Below are positions 42,717 to 54,106 of a stretch of 64,000 nt of DNA, in pieces. Origin of the DNA: Kribbella sp. CA-293567 (lineage in GTDB: Bacteria > Actinomycetota > Actinomycetes > Propionibacteriales > Kribbellaceae); NCBI RefSeq assembly GCF_027627575.1, contig NZ_CP114065.1, positions 6,262,001 to 6,326,000 of the forward strand, given 5' to 3'. The notes beneath the pieces are model-generated. The model was not told the DNA's origin, did not search any database, and saw only the letters and a list, made by a program, of their open reading frames with translations. Position 1 is the first letter of the stretch, and each line of letters starts with the position of its first letter. Made by a program: the position numbers and the translations under genes.

Positions 42717-43889
42717 TCACTCGTCGATGGTGCCGGTCAGGTACGCCGCCGCGTGCCGGGCCCGCTCGCGAACCTCGTCCAGGTCGTCGCCGTACGCCGT
42801 GACGTGGCCGACCTTGCGGCCGGGCTTCACGGACTTGCCGTAGAAGTGGACCTTCAGGCCCGGGTCCCGCGCCATGCAGTGCAGCAGCCCGAGATGCATG
42901 TCCTCGACATCGCCACCCAGCACGTTCACCATCACCGTGTACGGCGCCCGCGCGGCCGGCGAGCCGAGCGGCAGATCGAGGACCGCGCGCAGGTGGTTCT
43001 CGAACTGGCTGGTGACCGCGCCCTCGATCGACCAGTGACCGGTGTTGTGCGGGCGCATCGCGAGCTCGTTGACCAGCAGCCGGCCGTCGCGGGCCTCGAA
43101 CATCTCGACCGCGAGGATGCCGACCACGCCCAGCTCGCCGGCGATCCGCAGCGCGGTCTGCTGAGCCTGCGCGGCCTGGTCGGAGCTCAGCCCGGGAGCC
43201 GGCGCGGTGACCTCGACGCAGATCCCGTCCCGCTGGACGGACTCCACGATCGGGTACGCCACCGCCTGGCCGTGCGGGGAGCGCGCGACGATCGCGGACA
43301 GCTCGCGGACGAAGTCGACCTTCTCCTCGGCCAGGATCGGCACCTTGGCGGCGAACGCCTCGGCGACCGCGGGATCGTCGGCGCTGGTGGCGACCCAGAC
43401 GCCCTTGCCGTCGTACCCACCGCGGGTGGTCTTCAGGATGATCGGGAAGCCACCGACGCGCTGGGCGAAGTCGTCGATGTCCGCCTTGGACCCGACCACC
43501 TGATGGGCCGGAGCGGGGGCGCCGATGGTGTCCAGCCGCTCCCGCATCACCGCCTTGTCCTGCGCGTGCACGAGGGCGTCGGGGCCGGGGCGGACCTTCA
43601 CTCCCTCGGCCTCCAGGGCCCGGAGCAGCTCGGTCGGGACGTGCTCGTGGTCGAAGGTGACCACGTCGGCGTCAGCCGCGAACCGGCGTACGGTCTCGGG
43701 GTCGCGGTGGTCGCCCACCGGGGCATCGGCCACGGCCTGCGCCGCGGAGACGGCCGGCCCCTCGGCCAGCACCCGCAGCTGGACACCCAGCGCGACCGCG
43801 ACCTCCTGGGTCATCCGGGCCAGCTGGCCACCGCCGACCATGCCGACGACCGGGGTTCCGACGGGAAGGTCCTTGCGCTCGAACTTCAC
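42717..43889 (-). CDS. purK: N5-carboxyaminoimidazole ribonucleotide synthase
   Basis: 390 residues from GTG 43889. ATP-grasp enzyme that carboxylates AIR using bicarbonate and ATP. Visible are the N-terminal VVGMVGGGQLARMTQEVA, the ATP lid region GGFPIILKTTRGGYDGKGVW, and the metal-binding EMFEARDGRLLVNELAMRPHN. Length and domain order are normal. Operon with purE downstream; the promoter lies in the 175-base gap shared with the divergent GtrA gene. Confidence 0.97.
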   Translation of the reverse strand: MKFERKDLPVGTPVVGMVGGGQLARMTQEVAVALGVQLRVLAEGPAVSAAQAVADAPVGDHRDPETVRRFAADADVVTFDHEHVPTELLRALEAEGVKVRPGPDALVHAQDKAVMRERLDTIGAPAPAHQVVGSKADIDDFAQRVGGFPIILKTTRGGYDGKGVWVATSADDPAVAEAFAAKVPILAEEKVDFVRELSAIVARSPHGQAVAYPIVESVQRDGICVEVTAPAPGLSSDQAAQAQQTALRIAGELGVVGILAVEMFEARDGRLLVNELAMRPHNTGHWSIEGAVTSQFENHLRAVLDLPLGSPAARAPYTVMVNVLGGDVEDMHLGLLHCMARDPGLKVHFYGKSVKPGRKVGHVTAYGDDLDEVRERARHAAAYLTGTIDE

Positions 43890-44064
43890 GGGGGCGAGCC
43901 TAATCTGCGGACACCCCCGTCCCGGCGGCGGCGTCGTCCGGAGGCCGGGCGGGCGTCAAGGCAGCGTCAAGGTGACGGCGGAGATTTCGGGGTCCGACCC
44001 GTGGCCGGGTACCGTGGGAAGCTGCCCTCCCAGTGTCCGTGTTCACAGAGAGTCTCCAGGACCG

Positions 44065-44613
44065 TTGAAGATCGTCACAACGCTGTACCGCCAGGTGGAG
44101 CACCTGGTGCACGAAGTGGCCAAGTTCGGTCTGGTCGGACTGCTCGGTATGGTCGTCGACCTGCCGATCTACAACTGGCTGGTCTTCGACAACCCGCTCG
44201 TGTTCGGTGCGTCGGGCGACGGCATGCTGCACGACAAGCCGGTGACGGCGAAGTTCATCTCGGTCACCATCGCCACCATCGCGACCTACCTGGGCAACCG
44301 GCACTGGACCTGGCGGCACCGTGAGCGCACCGGGCTGCACCGCGAGTACGTGCTCTTCTTCGTACTGAACGGCATCGGCCTGCTGATCGCGGCCGGCTGC
44401 CTCGGCTTCTCCCGGTACGTGCTGGACCAGCACAGCTGGCTGGCCGACAACATCGCCGCCAACTTCGTCGGCCTGGGCCTGGGCACGCTGTTCCGCTTCT
44501 GGTCCTACCGCAAGTTCGTCTTCAAGGAAGAGATCGCCCTGGAAGAGGCGGAGCACGGCACCGAGCAGCACCCGGCCGCCGACTCCACCGGCGACCTTCC
44601 GGTCATCCGCTGA
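44065..44613 (+). CDS. GtrA family membrane protein
   Basis: 182 residues from a TTG at 44065, chosen because CCAGGA stands just before it and the family starts right here (LYRQVEHLVHEVAKFGLVG). Four helices: FGLVGLLGMVVDLPIYNWLVF, FISVTIATIATYLGNRHW, VLFFVLNGIGLLIAAGCLG and NIAANFVGLGLGTLFRFWSY. The NRHWTW and FRFWSYRKFVF motifs are characteristic. GtrA proteins are thought to flip lipid-linked sugars for cell-surface glycans. An acidic tail follows. The next gene starts 39 bases later, so coexpression is possible. Confidence 0.92.
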   Translation: MKIVTTLYRQVEHLVHEVAKFGLVGLLGMVVDLPIYNWLVFDNPLVFGASGDGMLHDKPVTAKFISVTIATIATYLGNRHWTWRHRERTGLHREYVLFFVLNGIGLLIAAGCLGFSRYVLDQHSWLADNIAANFVGLGLGTLFRFWSYRKFVFKEEIALEEAEHGTEQHPAADSTGDLPVIR

Positions 44614-44652
44614 TCGCTGCTGACCGGGGTCACCCGTCCGTGTGAAGATGCG

Positions 44653-45867
44653 GTGGTGACCGATTTCGACGTACGCCCGGCCGAGTCCGGGGACTACGAA
44701 GAGCTGGGCGCCGTGTTCGCCGGGGCGATGATGTTCGAGCCCTCGGCGGACGAGCTCGGCCGGAGCCAGTTCGAGCCCGAGCGGGCGCTGGCGGTGACCG
44801 ACGGCGAGCAGATCGTCGGTACGACGCGGGCGCTGACCCGCGATCTGTCCGTCCCCGGCGCGGTGGTGCCGGCGGCTCACGTGACCGGAGTCGGCGTGCG
44901 GGCGACGCATCGCCGCCGCGGGATCATGGCGCAACTGATCAGCCGGCAACTGCGCGACGTACCGGAAGCGATCGCGGTGCTCTGGGCCAGCGAATCCGGC
45001 ATCTACGGCCGGTTCGGCTACGGCGCCGCCGCGTTCGGGACGTCGTACGAGATCGACCTGCACCGGGTCGGGCCGCCGAGTGGGCGGACGGCTCCGGGCG
45101 AGGTCAGCGTGTTGCCCGCCGATGACGCCGCCAAGGAACTAGCTCCGCTGTTGCGAACGCTGCAGGAACGGCGCCCAGGCATCTCCGGCCGCTCCGAGCT
45201 GGGCTGGCAGCAGCGCTTGGTGGACAAGCCGGAGGAGCGTGGCGGCAAGACCGCCCGCCAGGTCCTGGTGCATCGTGACGAGACGGGCACCATCGACGGG
45301 TATGCGCTCTGGCGCGGCAAGCTGAACTGGGGGCCGACCGGACCGGCCAACGAGGTGTACCTCGAAGAGCTGGTGACCGTGCGGCCCACGGCGTACAAGG
45401 CACTGTGGCAGCACCTGCTCACCCTGGATCTGGCCGGCACGCTCCACTTCGGCTTCGCCGCCGTCGACGAGCCACTGCAGCAGCTCGTCACCACTCCGAC
45501 CGCGCTGAACCGGCGCGTGAGCGAATCCCTGTGGGTCCGCGTGACCGATGTGGCCCGCGCCCTCGGACAACGCCGGTACGCCGTCGCGGTCGACCTGGTG
45601 CTGGAGGTGGCCGACGAGCTGATCCCGGCCAACGCCGGCCGCTACCGGCTGACCGCCGACGGCGCTTCCGTGCGCTGCGAGCGGACGGACGACGCGGCCG
45701 ATCTGAGCCTGTCCGTGACCGAACTCGGCGCGACCTACCTCGGTGGCCGCAGGCTTGCCGAGTTCGCCGCGACCGGACGGGTCACGGAGCACACGCCCGG
45801 CGCTCTCGATCTCGCCACGGCGGCCTTCGGCTGGCCGGTCGCGCCGGTCAGCGTGGAGATTTTCTGA
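44653..45867 (+). CDS. Eis-like GNAT acetyltransferase with C-terminal SCP2-type domain
   Basis: 404 residues from GTG 44653 (a second GTG follows at once). The first GNAT domain covers about 1-150 with the acetyl-CoA loop VGVRATHRRRGIMAQLISR. A second GNAT-like domain follows, and the sterol-carrier-type domain is at about 295-404 (LVLEVADELIPANAGRYRLTADG, VTELGATYLGGRRLAEFAATGR). This is the architecture of the mycobacterial Eis protein, which acetylates amines such as aminoglycosides and lysine side chains and forms hexamers. The free C-terminal carboxylate is catalytic in Eis; here the end is VSVEIF. Confidence 0.93.
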   Translation: MVTDFDVRPAESGDYEELGAVFAGAMMFEPSADELGRSQFEPERALAVTDGEQIVGTTRALTRDLSVPGAVVPAAHVTGVGVRATHRRRGIMAQLISRQLRDVPEAIAVLWASESGIYGRFGYGAAAFGTSYEIDLHRVGPPSGRTAPGEVSVLPADDAAKELAPLLRTLQERRPGISGRSELGWQQRLVDKPEERGGKTARQVLVHRDETGTIDGYALWRGKLNWGPTGPANEVYLEELVTVRPTAYKALWQHLLTLDLAGTLHFGFAAVDEPLQQLVTTPTALNRRVSESLWVRVTDVARALGQRRYAVAVDLVLEVADELIPANAGRYRLTADGASVRCERTDDAADLSLSVTELGATYLGGRRLAEFAATGRVTEHTPGALDLATAAFGWPVAPVSVEIF

Positions 45868-45927
45868 CGGTTGCGATTCCCGGCCGCCGTCAGGTTTTCC
45901 GGCGGTCGGCCGGGGAACCGGGCCGAC

Positions 45928-47013
45928 ATGGATGTCACGCGACTGAGCAGGATCTTTACCGAAGACGGGCCGTTCGCGAGCGTGCTGCTGGACGTGAGCC
46001 GCGATTCGGAGACCGGGGCGCACGAGCAGGAACTGCGGGTGCGTGCCGCTGCCGAGGAGCTCGCCCAGGCGGGCGCGCCGGCCGAGGTGGTCGAGGCCGT
46101 CTCCGAACGGCTGAGTGAGCAGGTCGACCTGCCGGCTCCGGCGGCCAGGACGGTGGTGGCCAACCGGTCCGGGGTCGTCTTCGACGAGGTGACTCACCAG
46201 CGGGTGGATCCGCCGTCGGTGGGCTGGGGACCGCTGCCGGATCTGGTGGGCTGGCTGCACCTGGCTGACCGCAACCTCCGGTTCGTGCTGGCGTTGGTCG
46301 ACCACGAGGGCGGTGATGTGGCGGTCTACAACTCCGACATCCCGGAGCCCGAGAGCCAGACTTCGGCGGGTGGCGAGACCACCCACGTGCACAAGGTTCC
46401 GGTCGGTGGCTGGTCGGCGTTGCGCTACCAGCACGAGACGGAGAACGTCTGGAGCCGCAACGCCGACGCTGTCGCCGACGAGGTGCAGTCGGTGATCCGT
46501 AGCGGCGTCCGGCTGGTACTCGTGGCGGGTGACCCGCGCTCTGCCGCCCAGGTGACCGAGCGGCTGGAGAACACGCCGGCGACCGTGGTGCGGCTGGAAT
46601 CCGGCGGCCGGGCGGAGGACGGTGGTGACGAGGCGCAGCAGCAGGCGATCCGAGAGGCGCTGATGGCGCACGTGGTGAGCCGGCGGCTGGAGCTCGCGCA
46701 CCGCCTCAAGGACCAGCTCGGGCAGGACTCGGCGGTCGCCACCGGCGTCCGCGAAGTGGCCGAGGCGTTCGTGCGTGGCCAGGTGGACACGCTGTTACTG
46801 GATCCGGCCGAGGCGGCGGAGTTCGAGGTCGTCGTACGGGAGCATCCTGGGCTGGACCTGGGCGCAGTACCGGCGGACAAACCGCTGCGGGCGGATCAAG
46901 CGCTGGTGGCCGCTGCTGTCCGCACCAGCGCCAACGTGGCCGTGCTCCCCCGTGCAGTGCTCGGAGGTTCACCAGTGGCCGCGCTGCTGCGCTGGGACGA
47001 CAGCAGCAACTGA
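45928..47013 (+). CDS. baeRF2-type release-factor-like protein (Rv2629-like)
   Basis: 361 residues from ATG 45928. The N-terminal domain (FTEDGPFASVLLDVSRDSE), the central eRF1-like domain with WSALRYQHETENVW, and the C-terminal domain with DTLLLDPAEAAEF match the baeRF2 family of bacterial archaeo-eukaryotic release factors. The Gln in RYQHETE stands where the peptidyl-tRNA hydrolytic Gln of the GGQ or Vms1-type loops is found. A role in rescue of stalled ribosomes or stress is suggested for relatives such as Rv2629, but is not proven. It ends one base before the convergent PH-domain gene. Confidence 0.87.
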   Translation: MDVTRLSRIFTEDGPFASVLLDVSRDSETGAHEQELRVRAAAEELAQAGAPAEVVEAVSERLSEQVDLPAPAARTVVANRSGVVFDEVTHQRVDPPSVGWGPLPDLVGWLHLADRNLRFVLALVDHEGGDVAVYNSDIPEPESQTSAGGETTHVHKVPVGGWSALRYQHETENVWSRNADAVADEVQSVIRSGVRLVLVAGDPRSAAQVTERLENTPATVVRLESGGRAEDGGDEAQQQAIREALMAHVVSRRLELAHRLKDQLGQDSAVATGVREVAEAFVRGQVDTLLLDPAEAAEFEVVVREHPGLDLGAVPADKPLRADQALVAAAVRTSANVAVLPRAVLGGSPVAALLRWDDSSN

Positions 47014-47014
47014 G

Positions 47015-47641
47015 TCAGCGGCGGTCGTTGTCCTCTGAGCTGAAGAGGGTCTCGGAGTCCGGCTCGGGATTCGCGGCGGGGCGCGGCTCCCGGCGCCGGA
47101 CCTGGTGTTCCGGCACGGCCTCGTCGTCGAGGATGCCGTCGCCGGGCTTGCCCTCGGGACCACCGAAGAGCAGGTCGGACATCCGCAGGTGCATCCGCTC
47201 GACGTGTGGGACGTCAGGCAGGATCACCTGGCCGCCTTCGCTGGCGGACTGGATCTGCAGCGTCCCGCAGCCCAGCATCCGGTCGATCAGACCGTGCTCG
47301 TAGGAGACGTCGTTGATCCGCATCAGCGGGATGTCCCGGCCGGTCCGGGTCAGGATGCCGTGCCGGGTGATCAGCCGCCGGTTGGTCAGCGTGTAGGTCG
47401 AGAAGAACCAGTTCAGGAACGGCTTGGCGCCGAACACGAGCAGCGCCAGCAGCCCGGCGACGCCGATCGCGATCCGGGCCGGAGTCTGCAGGTTGCCCTC
47501 CGGTACGACGGCCGCGAGGAACCCGCCGCCGGCCGCCACCACGAGCAGCAGGAACACCGGGAAGATCAGTGCCTTCCAGTGCGTCCGGGTGCTGACGACG
47601 ACGTGCTCGTCCTCACCCAACAACTTCGCCGAGATCGCCAT
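47015..47641 (-). CDS. Bacterial PH (YdbS-type, bPH2) membrane protein
   Basis: 208 residues. Two adjoining helices (ALIFPVFLLLVVAAGGGF and IAIGVAGLLALLVFGAKPFL) precede the bPH2 domain: STYTLTNRRLITRHGILTRTG, DIPLMRINDVSYEHGLIDRM and GTLQIQSASEGGQVILPDVP. The Asn-Asp and GIL patterns are family markers. The C-terminus is disordered and charged. The function is unknown; the domain is a scaffold in the inner face of the membrane. A divergent gap of 152 bases separates it from the OFA carrier. Confidence 0.92.
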   Translation of the reverse strand: MAISAKLLGEDEHVVVSTRTHWKALIFPVFLLLVVAAGGGFLAAVVPEGNLQTPARIAIGVAGLLALLVFGAKPFLNWFFSTYTLTNRRLITRHGILTRTGRDIPLMRINDVSYEHGLIDRMLGCGTLQIQSASEGGQVILPDVPHVERMHLRMSDLLFGGPEGKPGDGILDDEAVPEHQVRRREPRPAANPEPDSETLFSSEDNDRR

Positions 47642-47793
47642 GCCCCCACTCTCCCAGTTCCGGGGTCCGCTTGTCGCGGCCCGACACGATGGTTGAAGCC
47701 TCCATAATCCAATACTTCACGAAGGGATACAGTCGGGCAGGATGCGCGAAGGGGTGCGCGCGAACCGGGGGCGCCGACCTAGAAGGAGCCGGG

Positions 47794-49194
47794 ATGGGCA
47801 TCTTGTCCGTACTCGATCGCGAGCACACGATCGCACCACCGGGGTACAGCCGCTGGCTGATCCCACCGGCCGCGCTCGCGGTGCATCTGTGTATCGGCCA
47901 GGCGTACGCGACCAGCGTCTACAAGACCTCGCTGACCAAGCACTTCGACGCGAGCCAGACCGAGATCGGGGTCATCTTCAGCATCGCGATCGTGATGCTG
48001 GGCCTGTCCGCCGCGATCGGCGGCACCTGGGTGGAGCGCAACGGCCCTCGCAAGTCGATGTTCGTCTCCGCCTGTTTCTGGGCCGCCGGGTTCGGAGTAG
48101 GGGCCCTGGGCATCGGTACCGGTCAGCTCTGGCTGGTCTACCTCGGGTACGGCGTGATCGGCGGCATCGGCCTCGGAATCGGCTACATCTCCCCGGTCTC
48201 CACCCTGATCAAGTGGTTCCCCGACCGCCCGGGACTGGCCACCGGCCTGGCGATCATGGGCTTCGGCGGCGGCGCCCTGGTGGCCAGCCCGCTGTCGCGC
48301 CAGCTGCTCAGCCTGTACGACGACAACTACGACCCGGGCAACTCCGCCTCGGTGGCCGGCGGCAGCGCGCTGGTCGCCCTCTTCCTGACCCTGGGCATCG
48401 GCTACTTCGTGATCATGATGTTCGGCGTCTTCAACATCCGGGTCCCGGCCGACGGCTGGAAGCCGGACGGCTTCGATCCCTCGCAGGTGAAGGCCAAAGC
48501 CCTCGTCACCACCTCGAACGTCTCGGCCGCGAACGCGATCAGGACTCCGCAGTTCTGGCTGCTCTGGGTGGTCCTGCTCTGCAACGTGACCGCCGGTATC
48601 GGCATCCTGGAGCAGGCCAGCCCGATGATCCAGGACTTCTTCCGCGGCGACGTCGGCGGCAAGTCGACCGTGGCCGTCGGTGCGGCCGCCGGGTTCGTCG
48701 GCCTGCTGTCGATCTTCAACATGGCCGGGCGGTTCGCCTGGTCGACCACGTCGGACATCATCGGCCGCAAGCCGATCTACGCGATGTACCTCGGCGTCGG
48801 GATCATCTTCTACGCCCTGCTGGCCACCATCGGCCACAACAGCACCGCGCTGTTCGTCCTGTTCGCCGCGGTCATCCTGTCCTTCTACGGCGGCGGGTTC
48901 GCCACCGTCCCGGCGTACCTGCGGGATCTCTTCGGCACCTACCAGGTGGGCGCGATCCACGGCCGGCTGCTGACCGCGTGGTCGGTGGCCGGGGTCACCG
49001 GGCCGCTCATCATCAACGGGTTCCTCGACCGGGAGGGCAAGCCGGGCACGCTGACCGCCGAGGCCTACCGGCCGGCCCTGTTCACCATGGTCGGCGTACT
49101 GGCGATCGGGTTCGTCGCGAACCTGCTGATCCGGCCGGTCGCCGAGCGGTTCCACGAGAAGTCCCAGTCAGCTGCAGCGGAGGCCACGAAATGA
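47794..49194 (+). CDS. OFA-family MFS carrier (oxalate/formate-antiporter-like)
   Basis: 466 residues from ATG 47794, preceded by AGAAGGAG. Twelve helices. The OFA signatures are the start GYSRWLIPPAALAVHLCIGQAYATSVY, SPVSTLIKWFPDRPGLATGLAIMGFGGGA, and in the second half NMAGRFAWSTTSDIIGRKP. OFA members exchange small carboxylates such as oxalate, formate, lactate or pyruvate; the substrate is not readable here. Its stop overlaps the start of a 35-residue subunit, as is known for the actinobacterial and some other OFA carriers. Confidence 0.92.
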   Translation: MGILSVLDREHTIAPPGYSRWLIPPAALAVHLCIGQAYATSVYKTSLTKHFDASQTEIGVIFSIAIVMLGLSAAIGGTWVERNGPRKSMFVSACFWAAGFGVGALGIGTGQLWLVYLGYGVIGGIGLGIGYISPVSTLIKWFPDRPGLATGLAIMGFGGGALVASPLSRQLLSLYDDNYDPGNSASVAGGSALVALFLTLGIGYFVIMMFGVFNIRVPADGWKPDGFDPSQVKAKALVTTSNVSAANAIRTPQFWLLWVVLLCNVTAGIGILEQASPMIQDFFRGDVGGKSTVAVGAAAGFVGLLSIFNMAGRFAWSTTSDIIGRKPIYAMYLGVGIIFYALLATIGHNSTALFVLFAAVILSFYGGGFATVPAYLRDLFGTYQVGAIHGRLLTAWSVAGVTGPLIINGFLDREGKPGTLTAEAYRPALFTMVGVLAIGFVANLLIRPVAERFHEKSQSAAAEATK

Positions 49195-49298
49195 ACCAGA
49201 CCCCTCGCCTCGTCGTCTCCTGGGCGCTGGTGGCCGTCCTGCTCGGCTACGGCATCATCCAGACCCTGATCACCGCGGCAAAGCTCTTCACTAGCTAG
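49191..49298 (+). CDS. MFS transporter small subunit (35 residues)
   Basis: Too short for automated calling by length, but supported: ATG overlaps the carrier TGA in ATGA, GGAGG lies 12 bases upstream, and the peptide is one hydrophobic helix (LVVSWALVAVLLGYGIIQTL) followed by ITAAKLFTS. This is the form of the small subunit known to accompany OFA-type MFS carriers. It presumably binds the carrier in the membrane. Its TAG and the BirA TAG share CTAGCTAG. Confidence 0.88.
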   Translation: MNQTPRLVVSWALVAVLLGYGIIQTLITAAKLFTS

Positions 49299-50099
49299 TA
49301 CTCCGCAGATGCGTGACATCGCCGGCGGCCAGCGAATGGGGGCCGTCGGCGGTCAGCACGATCAGCCGGCCGTCGGAGTCCAGGTCTGAGGCAGTGCCTT
49401 CCAGGAACACCCCGTTGGGCAGCTCCACCCGGACCTGCCGTCCGAACGTCGCCGACAGCTCGCGGTAGTCCGGCAGGATCACTTCCGGATCCCCGTCAGC
49501 CCGCACCCAGGCCTCGTAGCGAACAGCAAGCTCCCGCAGTACCGCGGCCAGCACCGTGGCCCGGTCCGTCGTCGCTGCACCCTCCAGCGCCATCGACGTA
49601 GCGACCTCTGTCGGTCGTTCGTCCGCTCTGAGGGTCACGTTGAGCCCGATGCCGACCACTGCTGCCGGTCCGTCGATCCGCTCCAGCAGGATGCCCGCCA
49701 GCTTGCGGTCCTCCACCAGTACGTCGTTCGGCCACTTCACCTGCGCCGGGATCTCACCCACCTGCCGAACTGCGGACGCGACGGCCAGCGGTACCAGCAG
49801 CCCCAGCCACGGCCACCTGTGGGCAGGAATGCCCGTCGGACGCAGCAACGCCGACATGAGCAGCGCAGAGCGTGCAGGAGTCGTCCACGTGCGGCCCAGC
49901 CGCCCACGACCCGACGACTGGTACTCCGCCGCCACCACGAGCCCCTCAGCCGCTCCGGCGCGCGCCGCCGCCGCTACGACGGCATTGGTCGACTCTGTCT
50001 CCGCCAGTACGTCGATCTGACTCCACAGGGAGCCAGATCGCACCAGCCGGCCCCGCAAGTACTTCGCGTCGAGGGGCGGCCTCTCCAGATCGCCGAACA

Positions 50100-50100
<1 letters not shown>
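49291..50100 (-). CDS. birA: Biotin-[acetyl-CoA-carboxylase] ligase, class I (no DNA-binding domain)
   Basis: 269 residues from ATG 50100, where TGATG joins it to the PEP carboxylase stop. Biotin-adenylate loop SSGRGRLGRTWTTP, central VKWPNDVLVEDRKLAGILLE and IGLNVTLRADE are present, with the small C-terminal SH3-like domain. There is no N-terminal helix-turn-helix, so it is the monofunctional type. It biotinylates the carrier domains of acyl-CoA and pyruvate carboxylases; the carboxylase beta subunit is encoded 4 kb away. Its placement 3' of ppc suggests cotranscription. Confidence 0.96.
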
Positions 50101-52739
<2,639 letters not shown>

Positions 52740-52841
52740 GTTCGCCCACGATATCCGTGGCCACGCTCTCTCGCTTCCCAGTCCGACCAGTGAGCGCAGA
52801 TCGTGACGAAATGTGACCGAACAGGTGAGCTCCGTGACTGA

Positions 52842-53480
52842 TCAGACCGACCGGAAACCGCCACCGACGACTTGGGAAACGGTCTTGGCGAGTTGGGCCG
52901 GGGTGCGGTCGGTGCCGTCGACGACCAGCATCCGGGCGCAGCTCTCGGTCATCGAGGCGAGCATCTCGGCCAGCACCGGCAGGTTCGCGTCCGGGTCGGT
53001 GACGGCTGGCAACGATTTCACCAGTGTCAGCCGCAGACCCTCTACCAGGAAGGCACGCGCTGCCCGGACCCGCTCGGCCACCGCGGGCGCCGCGCCGTAC
53101 TGGGCGCCGAAGACGATCCGCCAGGAATGCGGCGATTTGGCGGCCGTCTCCAGGAACGCGGTGAGCCCCTCCAGGACGTGCTCCTCCGGCGTACCGACGG
53201 CCGGTTCAGCCGGTAGCGCGGCCATGATCGACAGGACCAGGTGCTGCTCCTCGCGGGCCAGCAAGGCGAGCAGCAGCTCGTCGCGGTTGGCGAAGGAGTC
53301 GTAGACCACAGGCTTGGTGACCCCGGCGGCGTCGGCGACCGTCTGCATCGTCGTACCGGCGAAGCCGCGCTCGGAGAACACCTCGAGAGCAGCATCCAGG
53401 ATCAGCGGGCGCCGGCGCTCCGGGCCCAGGTGCGCGGCACGGCGGCGAGGTTCCGCAACCGGGTCTCTAGGGCTGACCAC
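52842..53480 (-). CDS. TetR-family regulator
   Basis: 212 residues from GTG 53480. HTH at about 25-70 (ILDAALEVFSERGFAGTTMQ, VADAAGVTKPVVYDSFANRDELL); the C-terminal ligand domain has FGAQYGAAPAVAERVRAA. Divergent from an SCP2-like gene across 77 bases that hold the palindrome TAGGAA-a-TTCCTA at 53501-53513, a candidate operator for this protein. Confidence 0.9.
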   Translation of the reverse strand: MVSPRDPVAEPRRRAAHLGPERRRPLILDAALEVFSERGFAGTTMQTVADAAGVTKPVVYDSFANRDELLLALLAREEQHLVLSIMAALPAEPAVGTPEEHVLEGLTAFLETAAKSPHSWRIVFGAQYGAAPAVAERVRAARAFLVEGLRLTLVKSLPAVTDPDANLPVLAEMLASMTESCARMLVVDGTDRTPAQLAKTVSQVVGGGFRSV

Positions 53481-53500
53481 TTGACAAAGCTATCAGAGCA

Positions 53501-53513
53501 TAGGAAATTCCTA
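53501..53513. promoter_or_regulatory. Candidate TetR operator
   Basis: TAGGAA-a-TTCCTA, a perfect 6-bp inverted repeat around a single base, lies midway between the TetR gene (starts 53480, minus) and the SCP2-like gene (starts 53558, plus). A TTGACA hexamer on the plus strand is close by at 53481-53486. Confidence 0.5.
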
Positions 53514-53557
53514 CGGTCTGGTAGGAACTCGTTCCACCAACCGCCGGGGAGGTCTGG

Positions 53558-54031
53558 GTGGCCGAACGCGGCAGCGCGCGGTGGCTCGAACACGACTTCG
53601 CCGCACTCGAGGTGGGTGAACTGGCCCGCCTCGTGGACCGGACCTCGGAGCGAGAGCTCCGGCATCGGCTCATCGGGGGAGTCCGAGAGATCGCGTTGCG
53701 CGAGATCTTTCGCCGGATGCCGGAGTACCTCCGCCCGGCCCGGGCGGAGGGTTTCGACGCGATCGTCGCCTGGCAGATCACCGGCGCGGGCGGCAGTGGC
53801 AGTGGGATCGACGAGTTCCGGATCCGGGTCAGCGACGGCGCCTGCCAGGTGCTGACCGACCACTCCGAACCACCCGCGATCTCGGTCCGCACCGACCCGG
53901 CCACGCTGCTGAAGATCGTCACCGGCAACGAGGACCCGGTCCTGGCCGTCCTCAAACAACGCCTCTCGGTCCGCGGCGACCTGGCCCTCGCCGCCCGCCT
54001 CACCAAACTCTTCGCCGTGGGTCCCCGCTGA
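53558..54031 (+). CDS. SCP2 sterol-carrier-like protein
   Basis: 157 residues from GTG 53558 (GGGAGG upstream). A helical start (RWLEHDFAALEVGELARLVD, REIALREIFRRMPEYLRPA) leads to an SCP2 fold (AIVAWQITGAGGSGSGIDEF, ISVRTDPATLLKIVTGNEDP, LKQRLSVRGDLALAARL). The SCP2 fold binds hydrophobic ligands such as sterols or acyl chains. Its target is not known. Placement between the TetR gene and the carboxylase suggests lipid-related control. Confidence 0.83.
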   Translation: MAERGSARWLEHDFAALEVGELARLVDRTSERELRHRLIGGVREIALREIFRRMPEYLRPARAEGFDAIVAWQITGAGGSGSGIDEFRIRVSDGACQVLTDHSEPPAISVRTDPATLLKIVTGNEDPVLAVLKQRLSVRGDLALAARLTKLFAVGPR

Positions 54032-54106
54032 GCCCGTACTGCGCAGTAACGTCTGCGGTAGACGTCACAGCACACGAACCGCTCAGGGAAGTTAGGCTGC
54101 CCGCTT

